Numbered from the stretch's first letter, positions 26,647 to 36,388 are shown. The stretch: DNA of 64,000 nt from Salinispora pacifica CNR114 (GCF_000514775.1 NZ_AZWO01000006.1:124001-188000), one strand, 5' to 3'. Program-made: numbers and translations. The notes: generated from the letters alone by a model not told the origin.

Positions 26647-27515
26647 CCGCCGTCGAGATCTGCGCGGTGGCCCTCGCCGCCGGCGAGGGCAGCCGGCTGC
26701 GTCCGCTGACCGAGCGGGTACCCAAAGCGCTCTGTCCGGTCGGGAACGTCCCGCTACTCGACCGGGTGCTCGCGCGGCTCGCCGGGATCGGTCTGGCGGG
26801 GACGAGCCGGGTGGCGGTCAACGCCAGCTACCTCGCCGAGCGGGTAGTCGCGCACGTCGGCGACCGCGCCCACCGGTCGGTGGAGCCCGACGGCCCGCTC
26901 GGCACCGCCGGCGGCTTGGCGAAGCTACGCGACTGGATCAACGGGCGGGGCGTGCTGGTCGGAAACGCCGACGCGTACCTCGCCGACCCGGACCGTCCAC
27001 CTGGGCTGGATATTGCCGCGCTCCTGCAGGACTGGGATGGCGAGACCGTACGACTGCTGGGTCAGCCCGCCGTGAACCCAACGGCACCCGGCACCTTCGA
27101 CGGCCACGCCTTCACCGGTTTCTCCCTGCTGCCCTGGTGGCGAGTTCGGGACCTACCACTGGAGTTCGGCGATCTGGTCCGGACGGTCTGGCGGCCGGCG
27201 GAGGCTGCCGGCGAGCTGACCGTGGTCCCCTATCCCGGCACGTTCTATGACACCGGCACACCCGCCGACTACCTCACCGCCAACCTGCACGCCGCGGGTG
27301 GCGACACCCTGGTTCACCCCACGGCGCTGGTCACCGGCCGGTGCCGGTCGGCAGTGGTCGGGGCGGGTGCCCGGGTACACGGGGCTGTCACCAGGGCCGT
27401 GGTCTGGCCGGGCGCCACCGTAGCAGCGGAGGAGCATGTTCAGAACGCGATCCGGGTGGGGACCGATCTCACCGTCGTCGTCAGCGAACCGCCACTACCG
27501 GAGCGTCTAGCATGA
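26643..27515 (+). CDS. NDP-sugar nucleotidyltransferase (mannose-1-P guanylyltransferase-like)
   Basis: 290 residues. Opening ALAAGEGSRLRPLTERVPKA is the pyrophosphorylase signature (G-x-G-x-R-x-x-P-x-x-x-x-x-P-K). VLVGNADAYLAD gives the metal-binding Asp. The C-terminus (VHPTALVTGRCRSAVVGAGARVHGAV) makes a few turns of left-handed beta helix, as in GDP-mannose/glucose-1-phosphate enzymes. Sugar and base cannot be assigned. GTG start overlaps the Nudix stop. About 30 bases separate it from the AsnC-domain gene; a 12-codon ORF (27512-27550) fits in that gap. Confidence 0.87.
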   Translation: MTAVEICAVALAAGEGSRLRPLTERVPKALCPVGNVPLLDRVLARLAGIGLAGTSRVAVNASYLAERVVAHVGDRAHRSVEPDGPLGTAGGLAKLRDWINGRGVLVGNADAYLADPDRPPGLDIAALLQDWDGETVRLLGQPAVNPTAPGTFDGHAFTGFSLLPWWRVRDLPLEFGDLVRTVWRPAEAAGELTVVPYPGTFYDTGTPADYLTANLHAAGGDTLVHPTALVTGRCRSAVVGAGARVHGAVTRAVVWPGATVAAEEHVQNAIRVGTDLTVVVSEPPLPERLA

Positions 27516-27546
27516 GCGGGGAAGCCGACGAACGGAGCGAACTCCC

Positions 27547-27834
27547 GTGATCACCGCGATTGTCCTGATCGACTGCGCCACCGACTCGATCCCCGAGGTG
27601 GCGGAGGCACTCGCCGCCCTGCCCGGTGTCAGCGAGGTCTACTCAGTGGCCGGGCAGGTCGACCTGGTCGCGATAGTCCGGGTCCGCGAGTTCGAGCAGA
27701 TCGCTGAGGTGATCGCGGGGCGCATCTCCAAGGTGTCGGGGGTGCTGAACACCGACTCCCACATCGCGTTCCGCGCGTACTCGCAGCACGACCTCGAGCA
27801 GACGTTCGCGATCGGCCTCGGCACCGCCGACTGA
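27547..27834 (+). CDS. Stand-alone Lrp/AsnC effector (RAM) domain protein
   Basis: 95 residues, only the ligand-binding half of Lrp/AsnC regulators with no HTH. ITAIVLIDCATDSIPEVAEA, LPGVSEVYSVAGQVDLVAIV and VSGVLNTDSHIAFRAYSQHD give the ferredoxin-like beta-alpha-beta-beta-alpha-beta fold. Such stand-alone domains bind amino acids and oligomerise; they may modulate a partner regulator or enzyme. GTG with GGAG about 9 bases upstream. Probably the last gene of the Nudix-nucleotidyltransferase operon; followed by a strong terminator. Confidence 0.88.
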   Translation: MITAIVLIDCATDSIPEVAEALAALPGVSEVYSVAGQVDLVAIVRVREFEQIAEVIAGRISKVSGVLNTDSHIAFRAYSQHDLEQTFAIGLGTAD

Positions 27835-27866
27835 CGGGGCGGCAGGGCGCAGCCCCTGCGCCAGCG

Positions 27867-27932
27867 GACGGCTGGTCCACCCATCCGGCCAGCAGACGGC
27901 TGGTCCACCCCATCCGGGGCGGACCAGCCGTC
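27867..27932. terminator. Bidirectional terminator with duplicated left arm
   Basis: Perfect 12-base stem (27895-27906 with 27921-27932, 14-base loop) between convergent genes. The left arm and its flank (gacggctggtccaccc) are duplicated 28 bases upstream at 27867, giving two alternative hairpins with the one right arm. A further direct repeat (cctacctcatcNtggtc) follows near 27935-27970. Confidence 0.75.
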
Positions 27933-27970
27933 GACCTACCTCATCATGGTCCAGACCTACCTCATCGTGG

Positions 27971-28648
27971 TCAGCTCGTACCCGGAGCCGGGGTCTCCGT
28001 ACCGGTACCGCCACCCGGAGCCGGCGCCTCGGTGGTGCTACCCGGAGCCGGGCTCTCGGTGGTGCCAGGGCCCGGAGTGGTCATACCCGGGCTCGGGGTG
28101 CCGGTGCCGGTGCTCTGCGGGACCGGGACACCCATCTGGTTGGCCAGCTCGACCAACTCGTCGTAGTGGGTCTGCAGGGTCGGCAGCGCGGTCTGCGCAA
28201 GCTCGATCACCGACGGGTCGGAGCCCTGCGAGATCTCCGTCTGGGTGGCCTGGATGGCCTGGACGTGGGCGGTCAGGTTACTGGTCACCCAGAGCTGGTC
28301 GAATTCCTGGCCACTGGCGTTGTTCATCTGGTCGGTGAGGTCCTGCTGGTCGGCGGTCAGCTCACTCGACAGCTCGACACCGAGCTGGTTGGCGACCTGT
28401 TGGACCGTCTCGTCCAGTTGGGTGTGGTCAGTCCCGATCTGTTGGCCCAAGTTCTTGACCCCCTGGTCCTGGGCCTTCTGTCCGGCCAGCTCCCCCTTGC
28501 TGATCTCAAACTGATTCACCTGGTGAATGGCCTGCAGGTACTGGGTGTCCTGCTGTGACGGCTGCGCCGCGGCGTGGGCAGCCGCGGCGGGTGCGATACC
28601 CACCAGCACCAGCGCGGCCAGCAGGCCCAGGCGTTTGAATCCCAACAT
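27971..28648 (-). CDS. DUF4142 exported protein with Pro/Thr/Gly-rich tail
   Basis: 225 residues from ATG 28648, which has GGGGAGGACGA directly upstream; the frame extends earlier without support. A Sec signal peptide (MLGFKRLGLLAALVLVGIAP then AAAAHAAA) precedes a DUF4142 four-helix bundle (DTQYLQAIHQVNQFEISKGE, GTDHTQLDETVQQVANQLG, TALPTLQTHYDELVELANQ). This ferritin-like fold lacks an assigned activity. The last 50 residues are P/T/G-rich repeats (TTESPAPGSTTEAPAPGGG), as in cell-wall-spanning tails. Its upstream region holds TATAAC (minus strand of 28699-28704), a possible -10 box. Confidence 0.87.
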   Translation of the reverse strand: MLGFKRLGLLAALVLVGIAPAAAAHAAAQPSQQDTQYLQAIHQVNQFEISKGELAGQKAQDQGVKNLGQQIGTDHTQLDETVQQVANQLGVELSSELTADQQDLTDQMNNASGQEFDQLWVTSNLTAHVQAIQATQTEISQGSDPSVIELAQTALPTLQTHYDELVELANQMGVPVPQSTGTGTPSPGMTTPGPGTTESPAPGSTTEAPAPGGGTGTETPAPGTS

Positions 28649-28734
28649 TCGTCCTCCCCTAGAGACGTTGGACCGCACGGATACCCGGCTGGCCGGGGTT
28701 ATACCTCGGTCCCGGCCCAGGTATGCCAACAGGC

Positions 28735-28767
28735 GTGGCGCCCGCCGGAAACTCCGGCGGGCGCCAC
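28735..28767 (-). terminator. Terminator of the qcrB operon
   Basis: Perfect 14-base stem (28735-28748 with 28754-28767, 5-base loop AAACT) 23 bases after the qcrB stop. Confidence 0.8.
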
Positions 28768-28789
28768 GTGCGGTTACGTCGCAGTGAGG

Positions 28790-30397
28790 TCAGCGGCGCT
28801 CGCCGCTGGTGATCTCCGAACGCTCGGTGTCCGAATCGACCGGGGGCGCCGGCGATACCGGCGCCTCGGCGGGCTTCTCGATCGGGTAGAAGAAGCCCCG
28901 GATCGCCGGGCCGAGCGCGCCGAGCCGGTTCATCTTCTTCGGCACCACCCAGCCGACGTACTCCAGTTCGCCGTCCTCGCGGTGAAGCGGCTGGTGCACC
29001 TCGACGAACCGACCGTCCGGCAGCCGCCGGATGATGCCGGTCTCGACCCCGTGCGCCAGAACCTCCCGGTCATGCTGCTGGAGCCCCAGACAGATCCGGT
29101 AGGTGACGAAGTACGCCAGCGGCGGGAGGAGCAGCAGACCGATCCGGCCACCCCAGGTCATCGCGTTCAGGCTGATATTGAACTTGTCGGCGATGACATC
29201 GTTCGCCCCGGAGAGCGCCAGCACCAGGTAGAAGGTGACGGCCATGGCGCCCAGCCCGCTCCGCGCCGGAACGTCCCGCGGCCGCTGGAGCAGGTTGTGG
29301 TGACGGTAGTCCTTGAGGCGCCGGGCTTCGATGAACGGATAGAGCACGGACATACCCACCAACACCCCGGGCAACACGACCGTTGGCCAGAACAACGGCG
29401 GGATGACGTACCCATCGCCGATCGGAATGTAGATCTCCCAGGCGGGCATCAGCCGGGTAGAGCCGTCGAGGAACATGACGTACCAGTCGGGCTGGCTGGC
29501 GGCCGACACCACCCACGCCTCGTACGGCCCGAACAGCCAGATCGGGTTGATCTGGAACAGGCCAGCCATCAGCGCGATCACGCCAAAGACGACCATGAAG
29601 AAGCCGCCCTGCTTCAACGCGTAGCGGGGGAACATCCGCTCGCCGACCACGTTGTCGTTGGTCCGGCCGGGGCCGGGCCACTGGGTGTGCTTCTGCTTGA
29701 AGACCAGCCCCAGGTGGGCGCCGATCAGGGCGAGCAGCAAGCCGGGGATGAGCAGCACGTGCGCGATGTAGAACCGGCTGACGATGATTGTTCCGGGGAA
29801 CTCGCCGTCGAAGATCGAGGACGTGAGCCAGGAGCCAATCACCGGAATCGACAACATGATGCCGGAGGCGATCCGGAGCCCGGTGCCGGAGAGGCCGTCG
29901 TCCGGCAGGGAGTAGCCGGTGAAGCCGGCCAGGAAGCCGACCCAGAACAGCAGCGAGCCGATGATCCAGTTGGCCTCCCGCGGCTTGCGGAACGCGCCGG
30001 TGAAGAAGACCCGCAGCATGTGCACCACGATCGCGGCCATGAACAGCAGGGCCGCCCAGTGGTGCATCTGCCGCATGATCAGGCCACCCCGGACATCGAA
30101 CGAAATGTCCAGACTGGAGGCGTACGCGGCGGACATCGGCGTGCCCCGCAGCGGGGCATAGCTGCCGTTGTAGATCACCTCGGTCATCGCCGGCTCGAAG
30201 AAGAAGGTCAGGAAGACCCCGGTGAGCAGCAGCACGATGAACGAGAAGAGCGCGATCTCACCCAGCAGGAAGGACCAGTGGTCCGGGAAGACCTTGTTCA
30301 GCAGCCGACGGAGCGGGGTGGCCATCTGAAAGCGGTCGTCCACTCCCCGGGCCACGTTCCCCGGGACGGCTGCCATCTCAAACTTGCGCCGCTTCAC
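28790..30397 (-). CDS. qcrB: Cytochrome bc1 complex cytochrome b subunit
   Basis: 535 residues. Membrane core of menaquinol:cytochrome c reductase. At least eight membrane helices; haem-ligating His residues occur in [20 protein letters not shown] and [22 protein letters not shown]. The Qo-site motif reads PDWY (PEWY in most bacteria, Asp is usual in actinobacteria) in [12 protein letters not shown]. The C-terminal 120 residues are an actinobacterial cytosolic extension. GTG start overlaps the qcrA stop (GTGA). Lowest gene of the ctaE-qcrC-qcrA-qcrB operon on the minus strand, feeding electrons to the aa3 oxidase in a bc1-aa3 supercomplex. Confidence 0.96.
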   Translation of the reverse strand: MKRRKFEMAAVPGNVARGVDDRFQMATPLRRLLNKVFPDHWSFLLGEIALFSFIVLLLTGVFLTFFFEPAMTEVIYNGSYAPLRGTPMSAAYASSLDISFDVRGGLIMRQMHHWAALLFMAAIVVHMLRVFFTGAFRKPREANWIIGSLLFWVGFLAGFTGYSLPDDGLSGTGLRIASGIMLSIPVIGSWLTSSIFDGEFPGTIIVSRFYIAHVLLIPGLLLALIGAHLGLVFKQKHTQWPGPGRTNDNVVGERMFPRYALKQGGFFMVVFGVIALMAGLFQINPIWLFGPYEAWVVSAASQPDWYVMFLDGSTRLMPAWEIYIPIGDGYVIPPLFWPTVVLPGVLVGMSVLYPFIEARRLKDYRHHNLLQRPRDVPARSGLGAMAVTFYLVLALSGANDVIADKFNISLNAMTWGGRIGLLLLPPLAYFVTYRICLGLQQHDREVLAHGVETGIIRRLPDGRFVEVHQPLHREDGELEYVGWVVPKKMNRLGALGPAIRGFFYPIEKPAEAPVSPAPPVDSDTERSEITSGERR

Positions 30398-31479
30398 GGC
30401 CGCTCCCAGAAGTCGGGCCCGACGGTCTCGGTGTAGTCGGACGTGGCCACGAAGTAACCCTCGTCGTCAACGACGATCGGCAACTGCGGCAGCCGGCGGC
30501 TGGCGGGACCGAAGATGGGCTTCGCGTTGTCGGTGATCAGGAACTGCGACTGGTGACACGGGCAGAGCAGCCGGTTGGTCTGCTGTTCGTAGAGGCTGGC
30601 GGGGCAGCCAGCGTGCGTGCAGATCTTGGAGTAGGCGGCGAAGTTGCCCCACATGAAGTCGTCGTGACCGATCCGCGCGTTGGCCTCGCGGGCCTCCTGC
30701 GCATCCGCGTCCCGAAGGTGGATCAACAACGCCGGCGAGTCCGCGTACTTGTTACTCACCCCGTGTTCGATGCCGGGGAAGACAGTGATCTGGCCACCAG
30801 TGCTGATGTCCGCCGGGCGGATCGGTCGGCCGTCCTCACGGACCAGCCGGACCTTCTGGCCGCCCTCGGTGGGCGCGAAACCCGTGGTGAACATCTGGTT
30901 GTTCTTGTGTGGCTGCGAGATCAGGCCACCCACCAGCGGCGCCGCGGCAACCGCCCCGACCGGCGCGAGACCCGCCAGCAACGAGACTCCCAGCAACGGC
31001 CGGCGCTTCACGCCCAGTTCGTCCGCCATGTAGAGCATCGTCTGCGCGGTGATCTTGCGGTCCCGCTCGTTGACCTCGCCCTCATGCCGGTCCTGAACCG
31101 ACACCTCCTTGGGCAGCAGCTTCTTGCCCCAGGTGAGGATGCCGAAGCCGATACCGAGCAGGGAGATACCCAGGGTGACACCGAGTAGCGGCGTATACCA
31201 CTTGTCGCCGCCGTAGCCCAGCTCGTACTCCCAGGGCCACCAGATGTAGATCGCCAGGAAGGCGGTCGCGGAGACGCCGGTCAGCAGAAAGAACAGGGCG
31301 ACCGTACGACTCAGTCGCCGCTCGGCCTTACTACCCGGCACGACCTGCGGCTCGTAGTGCACGATCTGGATGTCGTCCGCACGGGCGCCCGCGCGGACGA
31401 TGTCGAAGCGACTGAGATCCGGATCATCCAGGTCGACCGGCTGGTCGCCGCCCGCGTGTCCAGGGTGAGTGGTGGTCAT
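30394..31479 (-). CDS. qcrA: Cytochrome bc1 complex Rieske iron-sulfur subunit
   Basis: 361 residues from ATG 31479; upstream open frame is not conserved in character. 2Fe-2S ligands: Cys287 and His289 in CTHAGC, Cys306 and His309 in CPCHQS, with Cys292 and Cys308 as the disulfide pair. Three membrane helices (about 60-80, 96-116 and 162-185), the actinobacterial number rather than one. Passes electrons from quinol at QcrB to QcrC. Coupled to qcrB by overlap; 67 bases downstream of qcrC. Confidence 0.96.
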   Translation of the reverse strand: MTTTHPGHAGGDQPVDLDDPDLSRFDIVRAGARADDIQIVHYEPQVVPGSKAERRLSRTVALFFLLTGVSATAFLAIYIWWPWEYELGYGGDKWYTPLLGVTLGISLLGIGFGILTWGKKLLPKEVSVQDRHEGEVNERDRKITAQTMLYMADELGVKRRPLLGVSLLAGLAPVGAVAAAPLVGGLISQPHKNNQMFTTGFAPTEGGQKVRLVREDGRPIRPADISTGGQITVFPGIEHGVSNKYADSPALLIHLRDADAQEAREANARIGHDDFMWGNFAAYSKICTHAGCPASLYEQQTNRLLCPCHQSQFLITDNAKPIFGPASRRLPQLPIVVDDEGYFVATSDYTETVGPDFWERP

Positions 31480-31546
31480 GCCGTCACCTCGCTGTGGGCG
31501 GTGCCGACCCGCGACACCGGCGCAATGTTGGTCAGGAACCGCCCGG

Positions 31547-32380
31547 TCACGACTTACCCGCAATCCACAGGGTGGTAAAGACCAGCGCGACGATGCCGAC
31601 CAGGAAGATCGCCAAGCCCTCGGTCGAGGGGCCGTAGCGGCCGAGGTTGAAGCCACCCGGGTCCTGGTTGTGGTTCAGGTTCGCCTGGATGTAGGCGATG
31701 ATGTCCGCCTTCTGCTCGGGCGTGATCTGGTTGTCCCCGAACACCGGCATGTTCTGCGGGCCACTGAGCATCGCGGCGTAGATCTGACGGTCGCTGGCCG
31801 GCTTCAGGCTCGGCGCGTACTTACCCGACGAGAGGGCTCCGCCGCCACCGCCGAAGGCGTGGCACTGCGCGCAGTTGATCCGGAACAGCTCACCACCGGC
31901 GGCGAGGTTGCCGTCCTGGTGGAGGTCCTCGCCGGCCGGCAACTCCGGGCCGCCACCAAGCTCCTGGATGTACTGCCCGAGCTGGCGGATCTCATCGGGG
32001 TTGAAGACCGGAGGCTTGCGGGGCGCCTGGGCCTCCTGCCGGACCATCGGCATGCGACCCGTGCCCACCTGGAACTCAACCGAGGCGGAGCCAACACCGA
32101 CCAGACTCGGGCCGCGCCCCTCGACGCCCTGCGCGTTGCGACCGTGGCAGCTCACACAGCTTTCGTTGAACAGCGCCTTGCCGTCCGCGGCGGCGCTGGA
32201 CATCGGTGTGTCCTGCGCCTGCACGCTGGGGGCGAAGGCCGTGTAGGCGCCGCCGGCCAACATCAGCGCTGCCAGCAGCCGGACCGCGGCACCCAGCCGG
32301 CGGCGGCCCCGGCTGCGCGCCGCGGGCCGCCCGCGCAGCCGCGCGAACAGACCGCGTCGGCGGTCGTTGTCAGAAGTCAT
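31547..32380 (-). CDS. qcrC: Cytochrome bc1 complex di-haem cytochrome c subunit
   Basis: 277 residues. Two c-type haem motifs, C75-V-S-C-H79 and C170-A-Q-C-H174, with likely Met axial ligands in GRMPM (about 110-112) and NMPVF (211). An N-terminal arginine-rich segment and hydrophobic helix (AVRLLAALMLAGGAYTAF) anchor or export it and a C-terminal helix (LAIFLVGIVALVFTTLW) holds it in the membrane. The fused di-haem protein replaces soluble cytochrome c and hands electrons directly to CtaC. Confidence 0.95.
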   Translation of the reverse strand: MTSDNDRRRGLFARLRGRPAARSRGRRRLGAAVRLLAALMLAGGAYTAFAPSVQAQDTPMSSAAADGKALFNESCVSCHGRNAQGVEGRGPSLVGVGSASVEFQVGTGRMPMVRQEAQAPRKPPVFNPDEIRQLGQYIQELGGGPELPAGEDLHQDGNLAAGGELFRINCAQCHAFGGGGGALSSGKYAPSLKPASDRQIYAAMLSGPQNMPVFGDNQITPEQKADIIAYIQANLNHNQDPGGFNLGRYGPSTEGLAIFLVGIVALVFTTLWIAGKS

Positions 32381-32450
32381 GACCTGTGTCCTTAACCGGT
32401 TGGACCTTGCCTGAGGGGACGAAGCAGCGGCGCGATTCGGGGCGCCAAGA

Positions 32451-33050
32451 TCACTGAAGCCAGTAGATCATGCCGTAGAGCGCGATCCACACCACATCGA
32501 CGAAGTGCCAGTAGTACGACACCACGATCGCCGACGTCGCCTGCGCCGGCGTGAATCGGCCCATGGTGGTGCGGATCATGAAGATGACGAAGGCGACCAG
32601 ACCACCCGCCACGTGGAGGCCGTGGAAGCCGGTGGTGAGGTAGAACATCGACCCGTAGCCATCTTCGTTGATCTTGACGCCCTCGTGGATCAGCTCCCGG
32701 TACTCGTTCAGCTGGCCGAGTACGAAGATCAGTCCCATCACGAAGGTGATCGTGAACCAGCGCCGCAGGGCGTGCACGTCCCCCTTCTCCGCGGCGAACA
32801 CGCCGATCTGGCAGGTCACCGACGAGAGCACCAAAATCACCGTGAACGTCGTCGCGTACGGAACATTCAGGTGCGGAGTGTGCTCCGCCCACTGCTCCGG
32901 CGCCGCGGCACGGATCGAGAAGTACATCGCGAACAGCGCCGCGAAGAACATGAGTTCGCTGGAGAGCCACACGATCGTCCCGACGCTGACCATGTTGGGT
33001 CGCGTCAGGGAGTGGATCCGGCTCTTGTCAATCGCTGGGGCCGCAGTCAC
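32451..33050 (-). CDS. ctaE: Cytochrome c oxidase subunit III
   Basis: 199 residues, the short five-helix form typical of actinobacteria. Helices include [75 protein letters not shown] and [20 protein letters not shown]; the WLSSELMFF and FHGLHV stretches are family hallmarks. GTG start 6 bases after an AATAAT box, no ribosome binding site. First gene of the operon with qcrCAB, 70 bases before qcrC. Confidence 0.96.
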   Translation of the reverse strand: MTAAPAIDKSRIHSLTRPNMVSVGTIVWLSSELMFFAALFAMYFSIRAAAPEQWAEHTPHLNVPYATTFTVILVLSSVTCQIGVFAAEKGDVHALRRWFTITFVMGLIFVLGQLNEYRELIHEGVKINEDGYGSMFYLTTGFHGLHVAGGLVAFVIFMIRTTMGRFTPAQATSAIVVSYYWHFVDVVWIALYGMIYWLQ

Positions 33051-33056
33051 GCGGTC

Positions 33057-33062
33057 ATTATT
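33057..33062 (-). promoter_or_regulatory. -10 box, likely leaderless promoter of ctaE-qcrCAB
   Basis: Minus strand AATAAT, then GACCGC, then the GTG start at 33050. Divergent to the ctaG promoter 90 bases away. Confidence 0.4.
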
Positions 33063-33145
33063 GCCGTTAAGCGAGGCCGGCGATCAGCGGGGGCCCAAAC
33101 CGGTGCTCTGGGCAGCCCGATCGGGGGGGTCCGATTAGCCTCACC

Positions 33146-33151
33146 TAGGGT
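33146..33151 (+). promoter_or_regulatory. -10 box of a leaderless promoter (ctaG-like gene)
   Basis: TAGGGT, six bases (aaaaac), then GTG 33158; no ribosome binding site. Confidence 0.55.
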
Positions 33152-33157
33152 AAAAAC

Positions 33158-34126
33158 GTGCAGCGCGTCGATCCAGTCTCCATTGCCACCGAAGTCGCCG
33201 CACCAGCCGCGACCTCGGTCGCCGCACCGGCGGCACCCGCGACCGTCCCACCGCCATTCAGCCTCACGTCAATCTTCACCGAGGTGCAGCCAGTCAGCTG
33301 GATCGCCGTCGGCTTGGCGCTCGCAGCTGGACTCTACCTCTACGGCGTACGTCGGCTCCGGATGCGCGGCCACCGATGGCCGGTGGCCCGAACGCTGCTC
33401 TTCCTCGGCCCCGGCCTCGGTGGCATCGCCACGGTGACCCTCAGCGGGCTGGCGGCCTACGACACGACGCTGCTGTCGGTGTACCTGACGCAGCATCTGG
33501 TGCTCTCCATGGTGGCACCGATCTTCCTGGCCCTGGGCGCCCCGGTCACGCTGGCGCTACAGGCGTTGCCACCACACCCGCGCGAGCGGCTGCGAACGCT
33601 CGTGCACAGCCGGACCGCCCGGCTCTGCAGCCACCCCCTGGTCGCCTTCGCGATCTTCATGGCCACCCCGTTCGCCCTCTACTTCACCGACCTGTACCGC
33701 TACACGCTCGAACACGCGTGGGCGCACGAGTTGGTCCACGCACACGTACTCCTGATCGGATGCGTCCTCTTCTGGCCGCTACTCGGGCTCGACCCGCTGC
33801 CCAACCGCTGGCCCTACCCGGGCCGGGCGCTGCTGATGCTGCTCTCCGTGCCGTTCTACACCGTGCTCGGACTCACCGTCATGCAGTCAACCGCCCTCTT
33901 CGGTGGCGACTGGCACTCCTCGCTCGGCCTGACCTGGGCCGACCCGTGGGAGGACCAGGTGATCGCCGGCGGCATCCTCTGGGCGGGCGGCGAGTTCGTC
34001 AGCGTCACCATGCTGGCGGTGCTGGTCGTGCGCTGGATGCGCCAGGCCGAACAGGAGGCCCGCCGGATCGACCGCGAGCTGGACCGCCAGGATGCCGAAC
34101 AGCGGGCCAGCCCGGCGATGGGCTGA
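33158..34126 (+). CDS. ctaG: Cytochrome c oxidase assembly protein, CtaG (caa3) family
   Basis: 322 residues with about seven membrane helices. Family features: LTQHLVLSMVAPIFLALGAPVTL (His in a helix), THE-like HAWAHELVHAHVLLIGCVLFWPL with several His that may bind copper, GLDPLPNRWPYPGR, FYTVLGLTVMQS, WADPWEDQVIAGGILWAGGE. Helps insert copper into oxidase subunits in other bacteria. N-terminal 40 residues are Ala/Pro-rich. Divergent from ctaE, matching its role. Confidence 0.9.
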   Translation: MQRVDPVSIATEVAAPAATSVAAPAAPATVPPPFSLTSIFTEVQPVSWIAVGLALAAGLYLYGVRRLRMRGHRWPVARTLLFLGPGLGGIATVTLSGLAAYDTTLLSVYLTQHLVLSMVAPIFLALGAPVTLALQALPPHPRERLRTLVHSRTARLCSHPLVAFAIFMATPFALYFTDLYRYTLEHAWAHELVHAHVLLIGCVLFWPLLGLDPLPNRWPYPGRALLMLLSVPFYTVLGLTVMQSTALFGGDWHSSLGLTWADPWEDQVIAGGILWAGGEFVSVTMLAVLVVRWMRQAEQEARRIDRELDRQDAEQRASPAMG

Positions 34127-34219
34127 CTGCCGGGGATCGGGGAGCACCGCCCGCGGAAGCCCTGCTGGGTACGCCCGGTACGATCGGCGGATAGCTACGA
34201 GGTGGGAGCCAGTTAAGCA

Positions 34220-34615
34220 ATGAGCGATCGTCGGTGCACTGTCCTGCTCTACAGTGACGACCCACAGGTCCGGGATCGGATGCGACTCGCCGTCGGCACC
34301 CGGCCCGCACCCGGCCTCCTGGTTGAGTTCGTCGACGCGTCCGACTACGCCGAGTGCATCCGGCTGGTCGACGACTACGAAATTGATCTCCTGCTCCTGG
34401 ACGGCGAGGCCCACCCCGGCGGCGGCCTCGGCATCGCCCGGCAGATCAAGGACGACCGGGCCGACGCCCCGCCCACCTGCGTGGTGCTCGCTCGCGCCGC
34501 CGACCGATGGCTCGCCGCCTACGCCGAGGTTGACGCCACCCTGGTGCACCCACTCGATCCGGTGACCACCGGCACGACCGTTGCCGAAGTGCTGCGGACC
34601 CACGCACCGACCTGA
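34220..34615 (+). CDS. Atypical receiver-domain protein without output domain
   Basis: 131 residues, a single receiver-like domain. The acidic pair (SDD, 12-14) and the phospho-acceptor Asp61 (DLLLLDGEAHPGGG) are kept, but the switch Thr/Ser after strand 4 reads VVLARAADRW (Ala) and the usual Lys-Pro of strand 5 reads LVHPLDP (His). This suggests phosphorylation-independent signalling or a pseudo-receiver. ATG with AGGTGGGAG upstream. Stands 78 bases before trpD on the same strand, an arrangement I recall in other actinomycetes; any link to tryptophan synthesis is unproven. Confidence 0.78.
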   Translation: MSDRRCTVLLYSDDPQVRDRMRLAVGTRPAPGLLVEFVDASDYAECIRLVDDYEIDLLLLDGEAHPGGGLGIARQIKDDRADAPPTCVVLARAADRWLAAYAEVDATLVHPLDPVTTGTTVAEVLRTHAPT

Positions 34616-34693
34616 CGTCCCCACTCCGGCACCGCCTCGGCGCCGGATCCGCCGGCGCCGGATCCCAACCCCTGGACCGCTCGGGAGGCCCCG

Positions 34694-35755
34694 ATGGGCG
34701 AACGGACCTGGCCGCACCTGCTCGCCGCGCTGCTGCGCGGCGACGAGCTATCCACCGCCGACACCGCGTGGGCGATGGGTGAGATCATGTCCGGATCGGC
34801 GGGCCCGGCGCAGATCGCCGGCTTCGCCGTCGCGCTGCGGGCCAAGGGCGAGACCCCCGCCGAGCTCTCCGGCCTGGTCGAGGCGATGCTCACGCACGCC
34901 GTTCGAGTCGATCTACCCGCGGAGCTACGCGCGACCGCAGTGGATGTGGTGGGCACCGGTGGCGATCTCGCGCACACCGTGAACATCTCCACCATGGCCT
35001 CTCTGGTGGTCGCCGGCGCCGGCGTACGGGTCGTCAAGCACGGCAACCGGGCCGCCTCCTCGTCCTGCGGTACCGCGGACGTTCTGGAGTTCCTCGGTCT
35101 GCCGCTGGACCTGGGCCCCGAGGCGGTGGCGACCTGCGTCGCCGAGGCGGGGATCGGCTTCTGCTTCGCCGCCCGGTTCCACCCCGGGATGCGCCACGCC
35201 GGCCCGGTCCGTCGGGAGTTGGGCGTACCGACCGCCTTCAACTTCCTCGGCCCGCTCACCAACCCGGCTCGTCCCCGAGCCGGCGCGGTCGGCTGCTTCG
35301 ACGCTCGGATGGCGCCGGTCATGGCCGCGGTCTTCGCCGCCCGCGGTGACTCGGCGCTCGTCCTGCGCGGCGAGGACGGGCTCGACGAGTTCACCACCGC
35401 TGCCCCCACCCGCGTCTGGGCGGCACAGAACGGCACGGTCTCCGAGGCAGTGCTCGACGCGACCGACCTTGGGATACCCCGGGCCACCCTCGCCGACCTC
35501 CGCGGTGGTGACGTCGCCTACAACGCCGACGCGGTACGCCGCCTGCTGGCTGGAGAGACCGGGCCGGTACGAGACGCGGTGCTGGTCAACGCCGCCGCCG
35601 CACTTGCCACCCAGGGACCCCTGAACACAGACCTCACCGAGGCGCTCCGGGCCGGCCTACTCCGCGCCGCCGATTCGATCGACTCCGGCGCCGCGGCCCG
35701 GACTCTGGACCGTTGGATCGAGGTCGCCCAGGCCGTCCGGCCGGCGTCCGTCTGA
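34694..35755 (+). CDS. trpD: Anthranilate phosphoribosyltransferase
   Basis: 353 residues. Second step specific to tryptophan synthesis: anthranilate plus PRPP. PRPP-binding [20 protein letters not shown] at about 86-105, [18 protein letters not shown], and the second metal site RGEDGLDEF are all present. ATG with GGGAGGCCCC upstream. No other trp gene is near; the gene lies inside the respiratory block, as in mycobacteria. Confidence 0.96.
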   Translation: MGERTWPHLLAALLRGDELSTADTAWAMGEIMSGSAGPAQIAGFAVALRAKGETPAELSGLVEAMLTHAVRVDLPAELRATAVDVVGTGGDLAHTVNISTMASLVVAGAGVRVVKHGNRAASSSCGTADVLEFLGLPLDLGPEAVATCVAEAGIGFCFAARFHPGMRHAGPVRRELGVPTAFNFLGPLTNPARPRAGAVGCFDARMAPVMAAVFAARGDSALVLRGEDGLDEFTTAAPTRVWAAQNGTVSEAVLDATDLGIPRATLADLRGGDVAYNADAVRRLLAGETGPVRDAVLVNAAAALATQGPLNTDLTEALRAGLLRAADSIDSGAAARTLDRWIEVAQAVRPASV

Positions 35756-35787
35756 GCCAACGCCAGGCCGGCCCAGACGGACGCCGG
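35741..35787 (+). terminator. Terminator overlapping the trpD stop codon
   Basis: Perfect 14-base inverted repeat (35741-35754 with 35774-35787, 19-base loop); the left arm includes the last codons and stop of trpD. The loop sequence agccaacgccag is repeated at about 35797. Confidence 0.65.
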
Positions 35788-35906
35788 ACCAGCTCAGCCA
35801 ACGCCAGACTGCCGGAAGGGGCCGGCGGCCAGGTTGGGCCGGCCGGGAGACGATCAACCGACCCGGCCGATCTCCCGTGTCCAGCTGCGAGCGCCATCCA
35901 CACGGC

Positions 35907-35940
35907 GAACGGCCCGCTCCCTGCCGGGAACGGGCCGTTC
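35907..35940. terminator. Bidirectional terminator between trpD and ctaF
   Basis: Perfect 10-base stem (35907-35916 with 35931-35940), 14-base loop, 12 bases beyond the minus-strand ctaF stop. Confidence 0.75.
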
Positions 35941-35952
35941 GACCGGTGGTGA

Positions 35953-36378
35953 TCAGTGCTCGGCGGTGCGCCGGGTACCGCTGTAGTACTCGAAGAGCAG
36001 GCCACAGGCGGCGAAGACGACCGCTACCAGGCCGACAGCCAGCAGCCAGAGCTGCCAGAACACGAGGCCGAGACCGGCGACCGTGGCTGCCAGCGCGATC
36101 CCGAACGGCCAGTAGCTGCCCGGGCTGAAGAAGCCCACCTCACCCGCGCCATCAGCGATCTCCGCATCAGCCCGGTCCTCGGGGCGCAGATCGATCCGCC
36201 GGGCGACAAACCAGAAGAAGCCACCGCACATCAGACAGAGCGCGAAGCTCAACAACAGGGCGATGGTGCCAACCCACTCGATCTGGCCGCCGTCGCCATA
36301 GGTCCAGCCCCCATAGAGCGCCGCGGCGAAGAGCAGGAACCCGGCGATGATGAGGAAGATGCGCCACTCGGTCTTCAT
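35953..36378 (-). CDS. ctaF: Actinobacterial cytochrome c oxidase subunit IV
   Basis: 141 residues with four membrane helices: FLIIAGFLLFAAALYGGWTY, GTIALLLSFALCLMCGGFFW, PFGIALAATVAGLGLVFWQL, LLAVGLVAVVFAACGLLFEY. The linker ERRID-type VARRIDLRPEDRADAEIADG and the ending YYSGTRRTAEH match Rv2199c-type subunits of the bc1-aa3 supercomplex. Ten bases downstream of ctaC, same operon. Confidence 0.93.
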   Translation of the reverse strand: MKTEWRIFLIIAGFLLFAAALYGGWTYGDGGQIEWVGTIALLLSFALCLMCGGFFWFVARRIDLRPEDRADAEIADGAGEVGFFSPGSYWPFGIALAATVAGLGLVFWQLWLLAVGLVAVVFAACGLLFEYYSGTRRTAEH

Positions 36379-36388
36379 GCCTGCTCCC

